Part shown: piece after piece, positions 58,931 to 64,000 of the stretch
Numbering within the stretch: position 1 is the stretch's first letter
How the letters are laid out: every line of letters begins with the position of its first letter
Translations under genes and position numbers: made by a program
Origin: Geomobilimonas luticola
Lineage (GTDB): Bacteria; Desulfobacterota; Desulfuromonadia; Geobacterales; Geobacteraceae
Assembly: GCF_018476905.1 (NCBI RefSeq)
Contig: NZ_JAHCVK010000002.1
Span: 62,001 to 126,000, forward strand
DNA length: 64,000 nucleotides
Direction: 5' to 3'
Notes under the pieces: model-generated
Database searches by the model: none
What the model was told of the DNA's origin: nothing
Seen by the model: only the letters and a program-made list of their open reading frames with translations

Positions 58931-61306
58931 ATGCAAAATATGACGTGGCTTGACGCCTTATCCCAAAGGTTCAACCTCAGCCGTGAAGCAACCGATCGAC
59001 AGTCCCCCATGGAAATCGTCGAACGGATTGCACTTGTGGCCAAAACCAGGTGGGTGCTTCTGTTCCTCATCGGGCTGTACTGCTGTTATGCCGGCGGTTT
59101 CTTCTATTTCAGCAAGTACGGATTTTTCCTTACCTCTTCACAGCTTATATTTCTTTTCATCACGGTAGCCGGCGTTGCTTCGTACAACCTGTTTCTCGAG
59201 CGCAGTTCCCGCAGTTCAGATATGCCCCGTGTACTCGGACTTCTGCAGATCTTTCTGGATATGTTGTTCGTCACCATTCTCATTCAGTTCAGCGGGGGTG
59301 CGTCCAGCTGGTTCTGGCCGGTCTATCTGATCGTCACCATCGAGGCAACCTACCTTCTTGAAAAGCGCCGGGAAGTCTGGCTGGTCGGTATCGTCGGTTC
59401 GCTTCTGTACGGGGCGCTGCTCGCCGGCCATTATTTTGGATCTATCCCGTATGTCACGATGCCGTTTATTGAAGAAGGGCTTCATCACGATCCCCTCTAT
59501 CTGCTCCTCATGTGGTTCTGGGTCGTGATTCTCAACGCAACGGTAGCCTTCATCGGCACCTTCCTCATGACGGTGATCCGGAACGACAACGAAGCCCTTC
59601 GCAGAAGCGAGGAGCGGCTGGTCAATTTTCTCGATACCGCAAACGACCTCATCTTCAACATCGCCCCCGACGGAAGATTTCTGTACGTAAACCACGCCTG
59701 GCAGCGGATTCTCGGTTATCGGCCGGAGGAGGTGCCGGCTCTCAGGATTCTTGATATCCTTCATGACGAGAGTAGAACCCAGTGCCTGCGGGAATTTCGG
59801 GATATTCTCGCCGGGGGAAAGACCGACGCTCTGGAGGCCGTTTTCAGGGCGCGGGACGGCCGTCTGATAACAGTCGAGGGGAATCTGACCAGCATAATGA
59901 AGGATGACAAGTCGGCTGCCATCTGGGGTATATGCCGCGATATCAGCGATCGCAAGCAGACCCAGGAACAATTGTACCGCCTTGCCCACCACGACACGCT
60001 CACCGGACTGCCAAACCGTATCCTGTTCCTTGACCGCCTGAAGCAGGCACGGGCACTGGCTCACCGGCAAAAACTCCATATGGCGATACTGTTTCTCGAT
60101 CTCGACCGCTTTAAAATCATCAACGACACGCTGGGGCACTCCATCGGCGATAAGCTGCTCCAGTCCGTAGCCCAGCGTCTCAACAGCTGCGTGCGGGAAG
60201 TGGATACCGTCGCCCGTATTGGCGGTGATGAATTCATCATCGTGCTGGTTAACCTGAAAGAGGCCGCAGACGCCGAAAAGGTGGCGCAGAAGATATCAAC
60301 GACCCTGTCGGCTTCTTTTAATATCGAGGGACACGAACTCTTTGCCACGACCAGCATAGGTATCAGCCTCTACCCCGAAGATGGTGAAGATCTCGACAAT
60401 CTGGTCAAGAAGGCCGATATCGCCATGTACAGTGCCAAGGGACTGGGGAGGAACACTCACCAGTACTATGAAAGCTCAATGGATGAGCACGCCCATAAGC
60501 GGCTGGTGCTGGAAAACAGCCTGCGCAAGGCGCTCGAAGGGGACGAATTCCATCTCCATTACCAGCCCAAGATCGATGCAACGAGCGGCGCAATAACTGC
60601 CATGGAAGCTTTACTCCGTTGGGTGCACCCCGACCTGGGCCTGCTCCCTCCGTCGGAGTTCATCCCCCTCGCTGAAGAGACCGGTCTCATCGTTCCGATC
60701 GGCGAATGGGTGCTGACCAAAGCGTGCCAGCAAAACAAGGCGTGGCAACAGGAGGGCCTCCCCCCGGTCCGGGTTGCCGTCAATCTGTCCGGCTACCAGC
60801 TGCAGCAGAAAAACCTCGTGGAAGTCGTTACCCGCGCCCTCACCCAGAGCGGAATGGCCCCCTGTTATCTGGAGTTGGAGATCACCGAAACCGTCATCAT
60901 GCAGAATCCTGATTTCGCCATTACCGTACTGGGAGAATTACAGGAACTCGGGGTGGAGATATCCATCGACGATTTCGGCACCGGCTACTCGTCCCTTGCC
61001 CATCTGAAACGATTCTCGGTCAACACGCTCAAGATCGACAAGTCGTTCGTCCGGGATGTTGAGATCAATTCTAAGGATGCCGCCATTGCAACAGCCATCA
61101 TTGCCATGGGGAACAGCCTCAATTTGCGGGTGATTGCCGAAGGGGTCGAAACGGAAGGGCAGGTGTCCTTTCTGAAGGATAACCTGTGTGACGAGATGCA
61201 GGGCTACTTCTTTAGCAGACCAATGCCGGCAGAGGATGTGGCTGCCTTCATGCGGGGCAGAGGTGTGCAGCTTTCTGACACTGAAAAAGGAAGTGACTCA
61301 GAGTAG
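58931..61306 (+). CDS. Membrane PAS-GGDEF-EAL cyclic-di-GMP enzyme
   Basis: A 791-residue protein. About six membrane helices lie in residues 35-215, a PAS domain at ~225-345, GGDEF at ~350-510 and EAL at ~530-780. GGDEF is intact at 431-435 with the RxxD inhibitory site 422-425; the ninth residue after the IND asparagine is Asp ([10 protein letters not shown]), as in ordinary diguanylate cyclases, not Ser as in cGAMP-making Hypr enzymes. EAL (559-561, EALLRW) and DDFGTGYS (~680) are intact, so both activities look possible. ATG 58931 has AAGGA upstream. The last 9 bp overlap the convergent Nudix gene. Confidence 0.93.
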   Translation: MQNMTWLDALSQRFNLSREATDRQSPMEIVERIALVAKTRWVLLFLIGLYCCYAGGFFYFSKYGFFLTSSQLIFLFITVAGVASYNLFLERSSRSSDMPRVLGLLQIFLDMLFVTILIQFSGGASSWFWPVYLIVTIEATYLLEKRREVWLVGIVGSLLYGALLAGHYFGSIPYVTMPFIEEGLHHDPLYLLLMWFWVVILNATVAFIGTFLMTVIRNDNEALRRSEERLVNFLDTANDLIFNIAPDGRFLYVNHAWQRILGYRPEEVPALRILDILHDESRTQCLREFRDILAGGKTDALEAVFRARDGRLITVEGNLTSIMKDDKSAAIWGICRDISDRKQTQEQLYRLAHHDTLTGLPNRILFLDRLKQARALAHRQKLHMAILFLDLDRFKIINDTLGHSIGDKLLQSVAQRLNSCVREVDTVARIGGDEFIIVLVNLKEAADAEKVAQKISTTLSASFNIEGHELFATTSIGISLYPEDGEDLDNLVKKADIAMYSAKGLGRNTHQYYESSMDEHAHKRLVLENSLRKALEGDEFHLHYQPKIDATSGAITAMEALLRWVHPDLGLLPPSEFIPLAEETGLIVPIGEWVLTKACQQNKAWQQEGLPPVRVAVNLSGYQLQQKNLVEVVTRALTQSGMAPCYLELEITETVIMQNPDFAITVLGELQELGVEISIDDFGTGYSSLAHLKRFSVNTLKIDKSFVRDVEINSKDAAIATAIIAMGNSLNLRVIAEGVETEGQVSFLKDNLCDEMQGYFFSRPMPAEDVAAFMRGRGVQLSDTEKGSDSE

Positions 61307-61750
61307 CCCTTTCCTCTTGAGCCGGATGTAGTCCTGAAGAATTATTGCATGATCGAAGCAGAGGGACGGGGGGAGGGCTGCAAGGGGAAAGACGTCAAGC
61401 CCGGCGGCATCGTCTGCTGCGTGGGGAATGCCTGAACCCTTGGTCGCATACACCGTAGAGATGGTATGCATGCGCGCATCCCTGGACGGGTCGGAATAGC
61501 ACCCCACCAGCCGCAGCGACCCGATTTCGAGGGAGGTCTCCTCACGTGCTTCCCTGATGGCTGCATCCTCGAGGGTTTCACCGTAATCCACGAACCCCCC
61601 CGGCAGTGCCCAGCCGAAAGGCTCGTTTCGTCTCTCGATCAGCACGATACCCTCTGCCATTTCTATGATGATATCGACCGTGGGGACGGGGTTGCGATAG
61701 ACTTTGACCTGCGCACCACAGGCAGGGCAGGCCAGATAGGCACGGGGCAT
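61298..61750 (-). CDS. Nudix hydrolase
   Basis: A 150-residue protein. An N-terminal CPAC pair (residues 8-11) precedes the Nudix fold. The Nudix box is [20 protein letters not shown] followed by ETSLEI, matching G-x5-E-x7-REUxEE but with Ser where Gly is usual. It hydrolyses a nucleoside diphosphate-linked compound; the substrate cannot be named. CGGAGGAG precedes the ATG at 61750. The longer frame to 61996 is the shadow of the next gene. Its 3' end overlaps the GGDEF-EAL gene by 9 bp, tail to tail. Confidence 0.88.
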   Translation of the reverse strand: MPRAYLACPACGAQVKVYRNPVPTVDIIIEMAEGIVLIERRNEPFGWALPGGFVDYGETLEDAAIREAREETSLEIGSLRLVGCYSDPSRDARMHTISTVYATKGSGIPHAADDAAGLDVFPLAALPPSLCFDHAIILQDYIRLKRKGLL

Positions 61751-61775
61751 GTCTCCTCCGGAATGATTCGGAAAT

Positions 61776-61806
61776 AAAAAAAGGGAGGATAAAATCCTCC
61801 CTTTTT
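61776..61806 (-). terminator. Intrinsic terminator after the PxxKW gene (probably bidirectional)
   Basis: GGGAGGAT (61783-61790) pairs with ATCCTCCC (61794-61801). It has an A run on one side (61776-61782) and a T run on the other (61802-61806). On the minus strand it separates the PxxKW gene from the Nudix gene. Confidence 0.88.
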
Positions 61807-61826
61807 CGTACCGTGCGCTGCGGGTA

Positions 61827-62120
61827 TTACTTCTTCTTGCTGCCGCCCGAGGCCTTTTTGGAAGCCTTGAGGGGGTTGATCTTGGTGTCTTCGCTCTTGA
61901 TCTCCACCTTGACGTGGGTAGCGAAGTTGCAGATCCCGGCCAGCCATTTCTTTTCCGGCGCCGGGTAGGCGCTACAGACCCGACCGATGGAGCCATCTAC
62001 GATCCGCTCGCACCCTTCACAATTTTCCACTACCACCTGACAGGAGCCATCGGAAAAAACACACCCCTGCTTACCCCAGAAGGTACACTCGGTACCAGGA
62101 AGTACGGTCTGGCATTGCAT
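61827..62120 (-). CDS. PxxKW family cysteine-rich protein
   Basis: A 97-residue protein with eight cysteines (3, 12, 20, 27, 34, 37, 49, 64) and the motif PAPEKKWLAGICNFATH (53-69), then a Lys/Ser-rich tail ending KKK. The cysteine spacing and PxxKW motif match a small uncharacterised family that I associate with delta-proteobacterial genomes. It has no signal peptide, so the cysteines more likely bind metal or iron-sulfur than form disulfides; this is inference. GGAGGAGAG precedes the ATG at 62120. A TTGACT/TACATT promoter lies upstream. Confidence 0.8.
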   Translation of the reverse strand: MQCQTVLPGTECTFWGKQGCVFSDGSCQVVVENCEGCERIVDGSIGRVCSAYPAPEKKWLAGICNFATHVKVEIKSEDTKINPLKASKKASGGSKKK

Positions 62121-62459
62121 AAACTCTCCTCCTCCTTCTTCTATTCGCTTGCCGCGTAACTGTCTAAGGGTCAATGTAGCAATTTTGCCGGAAAAAAGTC
62201 AACAGGAAAAATCCCTGTAAACAAGCCCTTTCCCTTGACTCACCGTGCCCTATATATTAACCTTCTACACAGTAAATGAGCAATAGTGCGGCATTACAGG
62301 CGAATGTCCGGCGCTGTGTGTCATGCAGCACCTTTAAATCCTGCAGGTTCCGGTCGCTGTTCCCTTTGAACTGATATTCAGCCGGGAGCCTCAGGTACGA
62401 CCTGGCCAATTCCGTCAGATATGATTTGCAGACTTTCATTTGATTACCAGGAGGGTGTA
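62121..62459. other. 339-bp intergenic region with a divergent promoter
   Basis: It holds the minus-strand promoter of the PxxKW gene (62173-62202) and, on the plus strand, a weak TTGACT (62235-62240) with TAACCT 17 bp later. A minus-strand reading frame of 60-69 codons crosses it but has no ribosome-binding site and no recognised relatives. Nothing else stands out. Confidence 0.6.
62173..62202 (-). promoter_or_regulatory. Sigma-70-like promoter of the PxxKW gene
   Basis: On the minus strand TTGACT (62202-62197), an 18-bp spacer, then TACATT (62178-62173), about 50 bp before the ATG at 62120. Confidence 0.5.
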
Positions 62460-63878
62460 ATGTCACGTATAACCTTTGGAACCTCAGGCTGGCGCGGTAT
62501 CCTGTGCGAAGACTTCATCTTCGATAACGTCAAGGTCGTCACCCAGGCCATTGCCGACCACATAACCGACCAGGGGGAGAAGGGCAAAGGGATAATCGTC
62601 GCCTGTGATTCCCGTTTCATGGGAGACCGGTTTGCCAAGGAAGCGGCCCGGGTGTTGGCAGGTGCTGGAATCAAGACATTCCTCTGTAACCGTGACACAC
62701 CGACGCCGGTGGTAGCTTTCGAGATACTGCGCCGCAAAACGGCGGGAGCGGTCAATTTTACGGCCAGCCACAACCCGCCCGAGTACAATGGCCTGAAATT
62801 CTCTCCCGCCTCGGGGGGGCCTGCTCTACCGGAAACCACCCAGGACATCGAACGGCGTGCCAACGAGATGCTCGGCGAGTTCTGCTACAAGGAAGTGGAG
62901 CTCGACGATGCCCAGCGCCAGGGCCTGCTGGAGGAGATCGATCCGCGCCCGGCTTATCTGGCCGACCTGGAGCAGAAGGTAGATTTCGCGGCCATCGCCC
63001 GGCTTGGCGGTCTGGCCGTCAATCCGCTCTACGGCACCGCCCGGGGCTATCTTGATACGCCGCTCATGGAGCGAAATATTCCTATACGGCTTATCAATGC
63101 CCACCGTGATCCCTATTTCGGCGGTTTTCCTCCTGAGCCTGCCGAAAAGAACATTCAGGATTTCATTGCCCTTGTCAAGGGTGATCCGGCAATCAAGCTT
63201 GGTATTGCCACTGACGGGGACGCCGATCGATTCGGCATCGTGGACGAGGACGGGACCTATATCGAGCCGAACTATATCATCGCACTGCTCCTCGATTACC
63301 TCGTCCGCGTACGGGGAATGAAGGGTGGCGTGGCACGGAGCGTCGCCACGTCCCATCTGATTGATGCCGTTGCGCGAAAGCACGGAGTAGAGGTTTACGA
63401 GACGCCGGTCGGTTTCAAGTACATCGGCGAGCTGGTGACTCAGGACAAGATCATCATTGGTGGCGAGGAGAGCGCCGGGCTCACTATCCGTGGGCATGTG
63501 CCGGAAAAGGACGGCATCCTTGCCTGCTTTCTGGTTGCCGAGATGGTCGCCCGGGAGGGAATGTCGGTACGTGCCCTCCTTGAGAGGCTCTACAGTCAGG
63601 TCGGGCGCGTCGTTACCAAGCGGGAAAATATCACCCTCTCGCCGGAGTTGGAGGACAGATTCCCTGACAAGATGGGGACTACCCCCTCCGAGATCGCCGG
63701 AACCCGGATCAAGGATGTGGTCACCATCGACGGCAACAAGTTCCTTCTCGATGACGGCAGTTGGCTTCTCTTCCGCAAATCGGGGACCGAGCCGGTTGTG
63801 CGGCTCTATGGTGAGGCAGCCTCTCCGGAGAGACTCAAGGAAGTCATGGCTGCAGGTAAACAGTTTATCCTGAGTTGA
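62460..63878 (+). CDS. Phosphoglucomutase/phosphomannomutase family protein
   Basis: A 472-residue alpha-D-phosphohexomutase. The phosphoserine loop is TASHNPPEYNG, the metal loop DGDADRFG, the sugar-binding loop GGEESAG and the phosphate loop RKSGTEPVVRLYGEA, one per domain in the expected order. Specificity for glucose, mannose or glucosamine phosphate cannot be settled from the motifs. The ATG at 62460 has AGGAGG upstream; an in-frame start at 62421 lacks one. It could convert the glucose-1-phosphate made by the phosphorylase encoded at 11.4-13.9 kb. Confidence 0.93.
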   Translation: MSRITFGTSGWRGILCEDFIFDNVKVVTQAIADHITDQGEKGKGIIVACDSRFMGDRFAKEAARVLAGAGIKTFLCNRDTPTPVVAFEILRRKTAGAVNFTASHNPPEYNGLKFSPASGGPALPETTQDIERRANEMLGEFCYKEVELDDAQRQGLLEEIDPRPAYLADLEQKVDFAAIARLGGLAVNPLYGTARGYLDTPLMERNIPIRLINAHRDPYFGGFPPEPAEKNIQDFIALVKGDPAIKLGIATDGDADRFGIVDEDGTYIEPNYIIALLLDYLVRVRGMKGGVARSVATSHLIDAVARKHGVEVYETPVGFKYIGELVTQDKIIIGGEESAGLTIRGHVPEKDGILACFLVAEMVAREGMSVRALLERLYSQVGRVVTKRENITLSPELEDRFPDKMGTTPSEIAGTRIKDVVTIDGNKFLLDDGSWLLFRKSGTEPVVRLYGEAASPERLKEVMAAGKQFILS

Positions 63879-63900
63879 GATGTAAAAGCAGAATACGCAA

Positions 63901-63935
63901 AGACGCGTGGGGGTGTCAGCTATTCCCGCGCGTCT
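63901..63935 (+). terminator. Terminator-like hairpin after the phosphohexomutase
   Basis: AGACGCGTGGG (63901-63911) pairs with CCCGCGCGTCT (63925-63935), 11 bp with one wobble and a 13-nt loop. It is followed by GTTGTTA, a poor T tract. Confidence 0.55.
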
Positions 63936-64000
63936 GTTGTTACAGGTCTATACTTGACTAAATTACTCAGGCAATGTATCTTGAACACGACGCATGAACT

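Noticed and set aside
62257-62466. Small minus-strand frame between the PxxKW gene and the phosphohexomutase
   Set aside because: Its ATGs lack a Shine-Dalgarno sequence, one lies within the ribosome-binding site of the opposite gene, and I recognise no relatives. A real small gene is not excluded.

Overview
The window looks like a chromosomal stretch from a Geobacter-type bacterium (Desulfuromonadales / Geobacteraceae). The grounds are moderately high GC, a complete type IV pilus assembly cluster in an order I remember from Geobacter (prepilin peptidase, two-component pair, FimT, PilY1, minor pilins, pilMNOPQ, aro genes, accBC), a GEMM-I cyclic-dinucleotide riboswitch upstream of pilM, sigma-54-type promoters and a mqnA gene for futalosine-pathway menaquinone. 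No rRNA, tRNA, CRISPR array, insertion sequence or prophage was recognised. Nearly all the sequence is coding.

Layout. 1-9 kb: the end of carA, a radical-SAM gene, a small membrane protein, two tandem divergent carB genes, greA and a DUF1858 protein. 9-14 kb, minus strand: a tight glgP-rarA-ppk2 operon. 14-24.6 kb: nadK, recN, a short GNAT (possible N-acetylglutamate synthase), a PmbA/TldE-like protein, secA, argJ, a DUF2914 protein and a serine hydrolase. 24.7-29 kb: a receiver-domain protein with a long Pro/Ala/Glu linker, then valS. 29-50.2 kb: the pilus region. It runs pilD, a PilS/NtrB-like kinase and a PilR/NtrC-like regulator, fimT, a DsbC-like isomerase, a very cysteine-rich PilY1, four minor pilins, a 550-bp regulatory region, a small HTH protein, pilMNOPQ and a lipoprotein. 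50.3-58 kb: aroC, aroK, aroB, an acidic protein plus a Roadblock/LC7 protein, aroQ, an M24 peptidase, accB, accC and gcvH. 58-64 kb: mqnA, a membrane PAS-GGDEF-EAL protein, a Nudix hydrolase and a PxxKW cysteine-rich protein (both minus strand), and a phosphohexomutase.

The pilus region has the richest regulatory signals. A sigma-54-like promoter preceded by a perfect 9-bp palindrome lies in front of the dsbC-pilY1-minor pilin transcript. A second sigma-54-like promoter, a GEMM-I aptamer with A at the specificity position and an overlapping intrinsic terminator lie in front of the HTH-pilMNOPQ transcript. A sigma-70-like promoter sits between that terminator and the genes. The neighbouring sigma-54 activator is the obvious candidate regulator. 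The disulfide isomerase gene overlaps a PilY1 gene encoding about 85 cysteines, which suggests a dedicated folding partner.

Between the housekeeping genes, several intergenic regions carry degenerate 7-bp or 9-bp tandem repeats, mostly arranged as facing arms. There is also a large palindromic element between secA and argJ. These are the main non-coding structures that the genes do not explain.
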